Assembly: GCA_965248035.1 (NCBI GenBank)
Contig: OZ252054.1
Coordinates: 1,550,001-1,614,000, forward strand
Origin: BJGV01 sp964194745
GTDB lineage: Bacteria; Pseudomonadota; Gammaproteobacteria; Burkholderiales; Nitrosomonadaceae
Direction of reading: 5' to 3'
Length of the DNA stretch: 64,000 nucleotides
Part shown: piece after piece, positions 45,562 through 53,429 of the stretch
Layout of the letters: the number at the start of each line of letters is the position of its first letter
Numbering within the stretch: the first letter of the stretch is position 1
Program-made: the position numbers and the translations under genes
The notes under the pieces: generated by a model
Seen by the model: only the letters and a program-made list of their open reading frames with translations
Database searches by the model: none
What the model was told of the DNA's origin: nothing

Positions 45562-45960
45562 ATGACAGCCATTGCAGTAAAGAATAAAGAAGAGATACTA
45601 AAACGAGTCGCTAAAGGTGACAAGATCGCCGATATCGGTAAAACCTATAATGTTTCTCATGCGGCAATAAGTAAGCAATTACTAAAAGACCCTGAATGGA
45701 TCGATGCACGTATGAGTGGGGCGTTAGCAAGGATAGAGTATTGGGAAAAGGAAATAGAAGCGATTAATGAAGGCACATCACAAGTTATGTTAGGCAGAGC
45801 TAAAGAAATGTTAAACCATGCCAGGTGGAGAGCAGAAAGGGAGTTTCCTAGTCAGTGGGGCGGGGCAAAGGTTAATATTAATGTTGTTGGAAAGATAGAG
45901 ATGAGCGAAGCTCTTAATCACGGAGCTAGTGAGTTGTTAGATCAGATAGCAAGCGGGTAG
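45562..45960 (+). CDS. Orphan phage terminase small subunit-like protein
   Basis: A 132-residue protein starting at ATG 45562 with a helix-turn-helix at the N terminus (KGDKIADIGKTYNVSHAAIS) and an acidic helical middle, IEYWEKEIEAINEG, then a basic REFPSQWGGAKVNI segment. This matches small phage DNA-packaging or DNA-binding proteins that I recognise as TerS-like. No other phage gene is nearby. Its stop is only 21 bp from element 3. Confidence 0.55.
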   Translation: MTAIAVKNKEEILKRVAKGDKIADIGKTYNVSHAAISKQLLKDPEWIDARMSGALARIEYWEKEIEAINEGTSQVMLGRAKEMLNHARWRAEREFPSQWGGAKVNINVVGKIEMSEALNHGASELLDQIASG

Positions 45961-46004
45961 TAGTAACAGTATTAAAGCGTTGGGAATTATATACTTGACG
46001 ATCC

Positions 46005-46460
46005 CTAAATTCTCCCTTGACTACAAAACTTACTTATCCCTCCGAGGCTTAGGACATGTAAGAGCTTGTTTTTACCCGCTTGTCCCTTAACCCACATTTC
46101 AGCCCCTTTCCCATATCCACCACCATCTAAAACGATAATGGTCGGAAACTCATTGAGTTGAATTGAAAGCAACTCAAACGGATATTTTTCATCAACACTT
46201 CCAACAGAGGACTGCCACTTGCATTGAATAACCAGACAACTCGGCCAACGCTGCGGATGATATAAAATGAAATCAATTCGTCTTTGCTTTCCGTATATAT
46301 CGTGACCTATCGTGCATTGTTCGGCAAATATGGGTTGTTTCAGATCACGCAGTGCAAAAAACCGTAATGATGAGACCGCCTCATATTCCTCACTGAGTAA
46401 ATCAAAAATGGCGTTCTCCAGTGTCTTTCCGCGTGTATTTGCCCTGCTACCTCTAGTCAT
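46005..46460 (-). CDS. PD-(D/E)XK restriction-type nuclease of element 3
   Basis: A 151-residue protein when started at ATG 46460, whose codon overlaps the methyltransferase end by 8 bp (ATGACTAG); a longer start at 46490 is possible. Core: TLENAIFDLLSEEY near the N terminus, RRIDFILYHP then CLVIQCKWQSSVGSVDEKYP, a D-x(n)-QCKW pattern typical of nuclease folds with K as the catalytic Lys. Predicted restriction partner of the Dam-type enzyme; the short length is unusual for type II enzymes. Confidence 0.65.
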   Translation of the reverse strand: MTRGSRANTRGKTLENAIFDLLSEEYEAVSSLRFFALRDLKQPIFAEQCTIGHDIYGKQRRIDFILYHPQRWPSCLVIQCKWQSSVGSVDEKYPFELLSIQLNEFPTIIVLDGGGYGKGAEMWVKGQAGKNKLLHVLSLGGISKFCSQGRI

Positions 46461-47319
46461 AAGAGGTGATGATGACTTCGGCACTGGCACCGCGACCAGA
46501 AGCTTTTGAATTAATAAAGCGCGTGGCCTCTATGCTATGCGTTCTGTAGTGCGCCCCCCCCCGATAGAGACGACGAATAAAGGGTGTGTCAGAATTACTT
46601 AGCATTACCATTGCACCTGATTCTATCCAGTCATTAACAGTATTGTGCAAACATTCCTGATCATCTTCGCTAAACCCCCCCGCCTGATATTCCGTGAAGC
46701 AATTATGGTAAGGCGGATCACAATATATAAAGTCATCAGCACCGGGCTTTACGACCCGTTTAAAACTACCAAGTTTGATAATGGCCTTCTGTAATACGGC
46801 ACTGGCTGCATGCAAACTGCTTTCGTTGCAAATTGCTGGATTTTTGTAACGTCCCTTAGGAACGTTGAATTTCCCTGCCTTATTTACCCGATACAAGCCA
46901 TTGTAACAAGTCTTGTTCAAGTAGATAAATCGTGCGGCGATCTCTATTGCTATTTCCGGTTGTTGTGCCCGCATATGTAGATAATAGCTCTCATTCTTAT
47001 GATGTACTTCATGCATCCGCAGGACTTCAATCAATTCGCTGACGTTATTTTTCACTTCCTGATAGGTAATAATCAGTTCCTCGTTAGTATCGGATAATAT
47101 TGCCCTGTCAATACGATTTGCCATAGTAAAAAACATCGCTCCACCACCAACAAACGGCTCCCAGTAAGTACCAGTATGTTCGGGAAAATACTTTATCAGT
47201 GAAGGAATCAAAGACCGCTTTCCACCGGCCCATTTAATGAATGGTGTTGCAGGCGCCTTCTCTGCATAAGGATGTGCAGTATGTAGCAATACCTTTTCAA
47301 AATTAAGTATATTGCTCAT
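46453..47319 (-). CDS. DNA adenine methyltransferase (alpha class, Dam-like) of element 3
   Basis: N6-adenine methyltransferase of 288 residues with motif I-like FIKWAGGKRSLI near residue 27, AILSDTNEELI, and motif IV DFIYCDPPYHN near 190. It is the D12/Dam class, different from the beta-class enzymes of elements 1 and 2. Its ATG overlaps the transposase stop as ATGA. The coding strand includes a run of nine G at 46554-46562 (encoding RGGA) and another of seven near 46675; both are in frame here, but would shift the product if they changed length. Confidence 0.88.
   Translation of the reverse strand: MSNILNFEKVLLHTAHPYAEKAPATPFIKWAGGKRSLIPSLIKYFPEHTGTYWEPFVGGGAMFFTMANRIDRAILSDTNEELIITYQEVKNNVSELIEVLRMHEVHHKNESYYLHMRAQQPEIAIEIAARFIYLNKTCYNGLYRVNKAGKFNVPKGRYKNPAICNESSLHAASAVLQKAIIKLGSFKRVVKPGADDFIYCDPPYHNCFTEYQAGGFSEDDQECLHNTVNDWIESGAMVMLSNSDTPFIRRLYRGGAHYRTHSIEATRFINSKASGRGASAEVIITSYD
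46554..46562 (-). repeat. Homopolymer G9 tract inside the Dam-like gene
   Basis: Nine C on the + strand, read as G on the coding strand, within TAT CGG GGG GGG GCG CAC. Frame is intact at this length. A G7 run at about 46675 lies upstream in the same gene. Confidence 0.8.
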
Positions 47320-48227
47320 GCGATTAATTCCTTGTAGGAAAGTCTGGTTGTCATACCTTGATGCAGCAAAATGGATACTCGTTCATGGTGAGCCAGCTTC
47401 TTTGTATTCAATCGAAAAACACATCCATCAAGATATTTCTGCGTATGCTTGCTGCTCCAATGGTGATGAATACCAATGTATGATCTTTTGACCAAAGCCC
47501 AGAAAGATTCAATCCCGTTTGTATGTACAGCACCCCTTACGTATTCCTTTGCGCTATGATTAACCCGGTTTACATCATAGAAGTTGTCAAGTGAGGAATA
47601 CGCACGATTATCGTCAGCATGTACGGTGGAACCAAGAGCAACATTTTTGATAATGTGTGGCAGAATATTGGCTGCATTTGCACTTTTAACATGGAACACC
47701 CTGGTTTTGCCTTCGCGTTCCTTTATTCCGAAAGCTACGGTCTTGGTCTTTGTACTGCGTCCCTGGTTTCCTTTTGTCCTCTTGGACAGATGCTTGTTCT
47801 TTTCTTTGCCGCCAAGGTAAGTTTCATCTACCTCAATACTTCCTCCTAACATTGAACCTCTGTTGTTACCTGCTGCCTTACGAATGCGTTGCAACATGTG
47901 CCACGCAGTCTTTTGTGTTACTCCAATGTCCTTGGATAGTTGCAAACTGGAGATACCTTTGCTGTGGCAAGTGTCAATCCAGGTTGCTGCAAACCACTGC
48001 GGCAACATCTTAATCTGGCTATCTGAAAAAATAGTGCCCGCAATGATTCTAAATACTTTACGGCATACGCTACACTTGTGCCGCAGATCATCGCTGTAAT
48101 GGTATATCTTATCGTAACTTCCGCAATGAGGACAATACTCACCATTTGCCCAGCGTATTTTTGTTAGATGCTTGATGCAAATTTCAGGCGTAGAGAACTT
48201 TTGTGTAAATTGAAGCAAACTATCCAT
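47316..48227 (-). CDS. IS1595-family transposase (element 3), intact
   Basis: A 303-residue transposase beginning MDSLLQFTQKFSTPEI at ATG 48227, with GGAGG at a normal distance; the upstream in-frame ATG at 48242 overlaps that ribosome site. Zinc ribbon (CPHC and CSVC), VDETYLGGKEKNKH, STVHADDNRAYSSL, HTNGIESFWALVKR. Unlike element 2 the HTN segment is present, and the C terminus is complete. It is the only element here whose three genes are all open. Confidence 0.92.
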   Translation of the reverse strand: MDSLLQFTQKFSTPEICIKHLTKIRWANGEYCPHCGSYDKIYHYSDDLRHKCSVCRKVFRIIAGTIFSDSQIKMLPQWFAATWIDTCHSKGISSLQLSKDIGVTQKTAWHMLQRIRKAAGNNRGSMLGGSIEVDETYLGGKEKNKHLSKRTKGNQGRSTKTKTVAFGIKEREGKTRVFHVKSANAANILPHIIKNVALGSTVHADDNRAYSSLDNFYDVNRVNHSAKEYVRGAVHTNGIESFWALVKRSYIGIHHHWSSKHTQKYLDGCVFRLNTKKLAHHERVSILLHQGMTTRLSYKELIA

Positions 48228-48259
48228 GTATAATACCTCCATTTCCTTATCCTAAGATT

Positions 48260-48288
48260 ATTATACATCTATATTGTGGGATCGTCAA
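48260..48288 (-). promoter_or_regulatory. Sigma70 promoter of element 3
   Basis: TTGACG (48283-48288) in the terminal repeat, 17 bp spacer, TATAAT (48260-48265), 32 bp before the transposase ATG. Same design as elements 1 and 2. Confidence 0.78.
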
Positions 48289-48401
48289 GTATATAATTCC
48301 CAAAATAATATTAAATAACATTAAAAATGGACAGTCGAAGTATTTAAGCTCAGACTGTTACTTGAACATTCATAGTGCCAACTTATTAGTATGCGTCTAG
48401 A

Positions 48402-48740
48402 TTAAATCGCCGCCTCGTTTAGCTCCCCAGTACGTATCCTTACCACTTGCTCTACGCGAGTAACAAAAATCTTGCCATCACCAATCTTGCCAGTACGGGC
48501 AGCTTTTACAATCGTTTCGATAGTGCTATCTACCAGCTTTTTGGCTACCACTATTTCTATTTTTACTTTCGGTAGAAAATCCACCACGTATTCAGCACCG
48601 CGATAAAGCTCAGTGTGGCCTTTCTGCCTACCAAAGCCTTTTACTTCTGTAATGGTCAACCCGTTCAGTCCAATCTCGTTAAGAGATTCACGTACCTCGT
48701 CAAGTTTGAAAGGCTTGATGATGGCTTCTATTTTCCTCAT
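48402..48740 (-). CDS. glnB: Nitrogen regulatory protein P-II
   Basis: A 112-residue trimeric signal protein of nitrogen status. Full T-loop with Tyr51 (the uridylylation site) in ELYRGAEYVVDFLPK, the GKIGDGKIFV motif near residue 84 and IRTGE near the C terminus. Follows nadE on the same strand with about 120 bp between them; nadE-glnB is a recurrent order in betaproteobacteria, which is why I choose glnB over glnK (no amtB is adjacent). Confidence 0.92.
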   Translation of the reverse strand: MRKIEAIIKPFKLDEVRESLNEIGLNGLTITEVKGFGRQKGHTELYRGAEYVVDFLPKVKIEIVVAKKLVDSTIETIVKAARTGKIGDGKIFVTRVEQVVRIRTGELNEAAI

Positions 48741-48860
48741 GATACATTCCTTTGATTGGATGTTCTAATAACGTCGAATTGATAATTTAGCCTGTATTTT
48801 AGTCTGACTATACAAAGTTCCGAGAAACTCATTTTCGAAGCATATTATATTAACTAACTG

Positions 48861-50477
48861 TTAAAACTCATCTTTATATTTAGATGTAATCGGATAGTAC
48901 CAGTCCTTGCTGAAACTACGCTGAGAAACACAGATACCCATCGGGGATTGGCAACGTTTGTATTCACTCACACAAATTAGATCTACGATACGCCGCACGT
49001 CAGTCTTGGCATAGCCCATACCAATAATTTCATGCAATGACTTATCTTGTCCCACGTAAGCTTCAATGATGCCATCAAGAACGTCATAAGGTGGAAGACT
49101 GTCCTGATCCATCTGGTTTGGACGCAACTCAGCAGAAGGTGCGCGCTGGATAACGCGCTCTGGGATTACCATGCTTAAACCGTTACGATACTGGCAAAGC
49201 TGGTAGACCATGGTTTTACTGATGTCCTTTAGTACCGCAAAACCGCCTGCCATATCACCGTAAAGTGTACAATATCCTATCGCCATTTCAGACTTATTAC
49301 CGGTAGTAAGCACAATAGCGCCATATTTGTTTGATAGTGCCATTAAGAGAGTGCCACGAATACGTGCTTGTAGGTTTTCCTCTGTGGTTTCTGCTTCATC
49401 GTTTTTTTGCGGCCCTTGGAATTCACTCATTAGCGCACTTACAAATTGGTCAAATATTGGTTTGATCAAAAGTTCACTGTAACGTACGCCTAGTGTCTCA
49501 GACATCGTGCGTGAATCTTGTAGGCTTATGTCCGCCGTGTATTCCGATGGCATCATTACCGCCCATACCCTATCAGGGCCCAGAGCATCAACTGCAATTG
49601 CCAGCGTAAGGGCTGAATCAATACCACCAGATAGTCCTAGTAGTACGTTAGTAAAACCATTTTTACCGATATAATCTTTCACTCCAAGACACAGCGCACT
49701 ATAAATACTTGCTTGCAGAATTTGCGATTGGAGAACTGTCCCCCGTATAGGCAAGCTATTTTGTAGTTCGACCAGGCCTAGTGCTTCTGTAAACTCATCA
49801 AACTGATGAGTAAGCTCACCTTTATTATTTATGACGAAAGAGGCTCCGTCGAAAACCAACTCATCCTGTCCACCTACTAGATTAGCGTAGATAATGGTTA
49901 TGCCTGCTTCGCAGATGCGTTGGCGTATTATCTTGTGACGTGAGGCTTGCTTGTCTATATGGTAAGGTGTCGCACTTAATACTATTAATACCTTGGCCCC
50001 TTTTTCTTTGGCATGGATTACATTAATTCCTTGCCAGACATCTGTAGAAATATTTACGCCAAATTTTATTCCTTCAACACAAAAAATACAGATGTCTGAA
50101 CCAGGCTCAAAATAGCGACGTTCCTTAAATACGGCGTCATCGATAAGATTGTTCTTGAGATACGTAACAATAATTTTACCGTCACAAATTACTGAAGCAG
50201 CATTGTAAATTTTGCTGCCAGCAAAGTGAGGGTGTCCCAACAACAAAGTGACATCATTTATTTCTTTTACAAGGTTCTCAAGCGTATTTATGCAGGCAAG
50301 ACGAAATCCCTTTCGCAGCAACAAGTCTTCGGGCGGATAACCAGATAGCGCCAACTCTGGTGTAACCACTAATGAAGCGCCCTTGTTTTTGGCCTGGTTA
50401 GTGAAGTCAATAATTTTTTTGGCATTGCCAGCAAGGTCGCCGACTGTGCAATTGATTTGGGCAACGGCGAGTTTCAT
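48861..50477 (-). CDS. nadE: NAD+ synthase (Gln-dependent type, catalytic Cys replaced)
   Basis: Amidates deamido-NAD to NAD+. The 538-residue protein has an N-terminal nitrilase-fold glutaminase domain and a C-terminal synthetase domain with LSGGIDSALTLAIAV (near residue 281) and TGNKSEMAIGY. In the glutaminase domain Glu41 (TPELALSGYPPEDLL) and Lys108 (TYLKNNLIDDAVF) are present, but the nucleophile motif ICEDxW reads ISTDVW, so Ser144 takes the place of Cys. If real, the enzyme would use ammonia directly. Codon 144 is TCT (complement of 50046-50048). The remaining sequence is intact. Confidence 0.9.
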   Translation of the reverse strand: MKLAVAQINCTVGDLAGNAKKIIDFTNQAKNKGASLVVTPELALSGYPPEDLLLRKGFRLACINTLENLVKEINDVTLLLGHPHFAGSKIYNAASVICDGKIIVTYLKNNLIDDAVFKERRYFEPGSDICIFCVEGIKFGVNISTDVWQGINVIHAKEKGAKVLIVLSATPYHIDKQASRHKIIRQRICEAGITIIYANLVGGQDELVFDGASFVINNKGELTHQFDEFTEALGLVELQNSLPIRGTVLQSQILQASIYSALCLGVKDYIGKNGFTNVLLGLSGGIDSALTLAIAVDALGPDRVWAVMMPSEYTADISLQDSRTMSETLGVRYSELLIKPIFDQFVSALMSEFQGPQKNDEAETTEENLQARIRGTLLMALSNKYGAIVLTTGNKSEMAIGYCTLYGDMAGGFAVLKDISKTMVYQLCQYRNGLSMVIPERVIQRAPSAELRPNQMDQDSLPPYDVLDGIIEAYVGQDKSLHEIIGMGYAKTDVRRIVDLICVSEYKRCQSPMGICVSQRSFSKDWYYPITSKYKDEF

Positions 50478-50704
50478 GGTGAAGCGATTGATTTAATTTA
50501 GTATCTATCCATGACAAATCATATCAGAATAAGTCTTCTTGCGCGGATACTATGTAGGTGTAAGAAATTTTAACGCTACGAGAGATAGCAAACTATTGCT
50601 GCATTATCGTCGACTATACGTGAAACGTTGTCCACATGTTAAAATTCCATTGTGCTCATAACTCGCTCAACGACATGCACGAGACACTCTGCTAAGACAC
50701 CTCA

Positions 50705-51253
50705 ATGAAATATTGTAGCAACTGCGGAACCCCAGTGGAGTTACGTGTCCCCAAAGGCGACACGTTACTGCGTTACGTATGTCCAGCGTGTAACATCATT
50801 CATTACCATAATCCAAAGATGGTGGTGGGCTGCATACCGGAATGGGAAAACAAGATATTGTTATGCCGCAGAGCCATTGAGCCACGACATGGATTTTGGA
50901 CTTTACCGGCAGGATTTATGGAAAATGCCGAGACCTTGGTTCAAGCCGCTGCACGCGAAACCATGGAAGAAGCTAATGCCCGAGTGGAAATGGGTGCTCT
51001 CTATGCTATTTATAATCTGCCTCATGTTAATCAAGTGTACATTCTATTTCGTGCACGATTGCTGGATTTGAATTTCAAGACTGGAATCGAAAGTTTGGAT
51101 GTAAAACTTTTCGGTGAAGAAGAGATTCCTTGGGATAAAATGGCTTTTCGTGTCATACGCACTCCTTTAGAACGTTATTTTGATGAATGCCGCCAAGGTC
51201 AACTTCATTTCCACATGGATACCATAGAAGACATCCACCGGTCAGCCCCATGA
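50705..51253 (+). CDS. Nudix hydrolase with zinc ribbon
   Basis: A 182-residue protein with an N-terminal zinc ribbon (CSNCG and CPAC) and a Nudix box GFMENAETLVQAAARETMEE starting near residue 78. Similar to the zinc-ribbon Nudix proteins related to NADH pyrophosphatase but smaller. Substrate, probably a nucleoside diphosphate derivative, is unknown. It lies divergent to nadE, 227 bp away, which fits but does not prove a role in NAD metabolism. Confidence 0.85.
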   Translation: MKYCSNCGTPVELRVPKGDTLLRYVCPACNIIHYHNPKMVVGCIPEWENKILLCRRAIEPRHGFWTLPAGFMENAETLVQAAARETMEEANARVEMGALYAIYNLPHVNQVYILFRARLLDLNFKTGIESLDVKLFGEEEIPWDKMAFRVIRTPLERYFDECRQGQLHFHMDTIEDIHRSAP

Positions 51254-51630
51254 TTAACGCGAACGCAAACGACTTCATGATAATTGTAGAGTTTAGTATA
51301 AAGCCAAAAGCAAGTTCAGAAAACAATTGTGAAGAATAAGCAGTAGTAACTATAGCAGATTCTTCCTCAACGGGAGTGACGCTTCTGAAATATACAACTA
51401 CCAGTAATACCAGCGCCGCAAAGTCTACGAGAGTAATCATAAAGCGAGGTCGTCTCTTGCGACTAGTTAGATCAGCAGTGTCGCTTCTATCAATTTTTAA
51501 TTTGGATAAATCGTCGTTGGCAACAAGGACACCTTGGATATTTCAACGGGGCGATTATGGCGTAGAAGTAGTGCCACGACCAGGAATCTATCGAGAACTC
51601 AAAATAAAATTCACTAAATATGAGAAAAAG
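51254..51630. other. Intergenic region, possible decayed membrane gene
   Basis: The minus strand carries an open frame over about 51153-51565 with MITLVDFAALVLLVVVYF, a single membrane segment, preceded by a charged stretch but with no plausible start and overlapping the Nudix gene end. I cannot support it as a gene. Confidence 0.35.
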
Positions 51631-52971
51631 CTATTCTAACCTCACCATTTTTGAGCGTGGTGACAGAGGTGGATTCTTAGCTAAATAGCGCTTAATTCCC
51701 ACGAGCATTGCTTTAGCCATTTTGTCCTGATAGGCACTGTTTCTTAGTTTCTTCTCTTCATCTGGATTACTAATAAAAGCGGTTTCCACCAAAATTGAAG
51801 GGATGTCAGGCGACTTGAGCACAGCGAATCCTGCCTGCTCTACATCGTTTTTATGCAGGTGGTTAATTTCGCCAATTTCCGATAGTACCTCCCTGGCAAG
51901 TTTAAGGCTGTCGTTGATAGTTGCTGTTAGCGACAAATCCAACAGAGTTTTCTTGAGATAATGATCCTTGATATCTAGATTAACACCCCCGATCAAATCA
52001 GCATCGTTTTCCTTTTTTGCCAACCAGTGTGCAGCAGCTGAAGTTGCACCGCGTTCGGATAGTGCAAACACAGATGAACCTCGCGCATGTGGCTTGACAA
52101 AAGCATCAGCGTGAATAGATACGAACAAATCTGCATTTAGTTTTCGTGCCTTATCTAAGCGCATTTGCAGTGACATAAAGTAATCTCCGTCCCGAGTCAA
52201 CGCTGCCCGCATGTTGGGCTCTGCATTTATCTTGGCTTTAAGTTTTCGGGCAATCGCAAGAGTAATATTTTTCTCGTATGTGCCCCTCCGACTCATTGCG
52301 CCAGGATCCTCTCCCCCGTGACCGGGATCAATTGCAATTGTGATAAGTCTTATTGTTTCAAGATTGCCTTTGTTGCTAGTCGCATTGTCCTTTGCTTTTA
52401 CATCATACTTAATATTGGCACGGGCGTTAGCTTGCGCCGATTTCATTGCATCCTCATTTAGTAATGCCATCAGTGGGTCAGGCGGGAAGACTGGATAAAC
52501 ATCAAGCACTAGACGATGCCCATAATTTGCTACAGGTTTAAGCACAAATGCTTGCGGCAAAACTTCAGTTTTTAAATCTAGTACTATCCGCAATATGCCT
52601 AGTTTAAATCGACCAATACGCAGAGCGCGGATATATGGGTAATCGACACCTATTTTTCCCGGAAGTCTTTGAATTTCCGAAGTAAGCGTGACATTTTCTA
52701 AATCCAATACCACTCGATGCGGATTCTTAAGTAAACTGAGCGAATAACTTATAGATGTGGCTGATTCTAGTGTAAGGCGAGTGTACTCTGAAGCTGGCCA
52801 GATACGGGTAGAGGTAACTATCGTGTCGGCAAAAGCAGCACCCACATGTAAAGAAAACTGTGAAGCCACTATAAATAAAAAGGTATAGAAACTTGATGGA
52901 AAAAAAAGCTTTCGGCAATCGAGTGATACCATAGTCAGGAATGCTTTTGGGTTTGCCAATCGTTCAAACAC
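51631..52971 (-). CDS. amiC: N-acetylmuramoyl-L-alanine amidase AmiC/AmiB type
   Basis: Splits daughter-cell peptidoglycan. The 446-residue protein has a signal segment (SFYTFLFIVASQFSLHVGAA), an AMIN domain (residues 50-145) for septal targeting, and an Amidase_3 domain from about residue 210 with zinc ligands in AIDPGHGGEDPGA, Glu in YEKNITL, SIHADAF and VETAFISNP. The start is uncertain: ATG 52971 overlaps tsaE by 37 bp, and ATG 52932 would avoid the overlap. tsaE-amiC is a common order. Confidence 0.9.
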   Translation of the reverse strand: MFERLANPKAFLTMVSLDCRKLFFPSSFYTFLFIVASQFSLHVGAAFADTIVTSTRIWPASEYTRLTLESATSISYSLSLLKNPHRVVLDLENVTLTSEIQRLPGKIGVDYPYIRALRIGRFKLGILRIVLDLKTEVLPQAFVLKPVANYGHRLVLDVYPVFPPDPLMALLNEDAMKSAQANARANIKYDVKAKDNATSNKGNLETIRLITIAIDPGHGGEDPGAMSRRGTYEKNITLAIARKLKAKINAEPNMRAALTRDGDYFMSLQMRLDKARKLNADLFVSIHADAFVKPHARGSSVFALSERGATSAAAHWLAKKENDADLIGGVNLDIKDHYLKKTLLDLSLTATINDSLKLAREVLSEIGEINHLHKNDVEQAGFAVLKSPDIPSILVETAFISNPDEEKKLRNSAYQDKMAKAMLVGIKRYLAKNPPLSPRSKMVRLE

Positions 52972-53429
52972 TGTCTACCTACCTCCGTACCAGCCTGAAT
53001 TTCAATGTTGCGGCCTGTTTCGATAATTTTGAGAAAAATCTGTAAATCCGCTATGGGTAACAGTTTTCCAGCTTTTTCAGGCCATTCCACAAGACAAATT
53101 GAATTCGCATTGAAATATTCGCGGAAACCTGCTTCCTCCCATTCTATGGGATCATCGAAACGATAGAAATCAAAGTGATACAAGTATAACCTAGAAAATT
53201 TATAAAGTTCAACCAAATTATATGTAGGACTTTTCACTTTGCCATGATAACCCAAGCCACGCAAAATACCTCTTGCGAACGTGGTTTTACCTGCACCAAG
53301 ATCGCCTTTCAGAAAAATAATTAAACCAGGGCGCAATATCGTTGCGATTTCAGCGCCAAGCGCTAGAGTTATGGATTCATTCTCAAGGTGGCATGTTGTA
53401 GCGGAATTGTTATGATGAAAACTATGCAA
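52935..53429 (-). CDS. tsaE: tRNA threonylcarbamoyladenosine ATPase TsaE
   Basis: ATPase of the t6A synthesis complex. The 164-residue protein has Walker A GDLGAGKT (residues 42-49), SPTYNLVELY, HFDFYR and LVEWPEKA, all family hallmarks. Its 5' end at 53429 overlaps the divergent queG start by about 18 bp. amiC follows on the same strand. Confidence 0.92.
   Translation of the reverse strand: MHSFHHNNSATTCHLENESITLALGAEIATILRPGLIIFLKGDLGAGKTTFARGILRGLGYHGKVKSPTYNLVELYKFSRLYLYHFDFYRFDDPIEWEEAGFREYFNANSICLVEWPEKAGKLLPIADLQIFLKIIETGRNIEIQAGTEVGRQCLNDWQTQKHS

Larger units (their letters stand above)
45982..48301 (-). mobile_element. IS1595-type element 3 carrying a Dam-type methyltransferase and nuclease
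   Basis: A 2320-bp element with perfect 24-bp terminal repeats (45982-46005 and 48278-48301, beginning GGGAATTATATACTTGACG). Genes read leftward: transposase, alpha-class methyltransferase and restriction-type nuclease; the last stop (46005-46007) touches the left repeat. The first 15 or so bases of the repeats match element 1. The flanking 8-mers (AAAGCGTT and AAAATAAT) do not match, so no target duplication is visible. All three genes are intact, so this could be the active source. Confidence 0.9.

Noticed and set aside
45562..45960. Prophage
   Set aside because: Only one phage-like gene is present; no integrase, capsid, large terminase or attachment sites.
46500..46700. Poly-C runs as sign of a broken Dam-like gene
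   Set aside because: The frame reads through both runs and the DPPY and other motifs are in one frame, so the gene is intact at present lengths.
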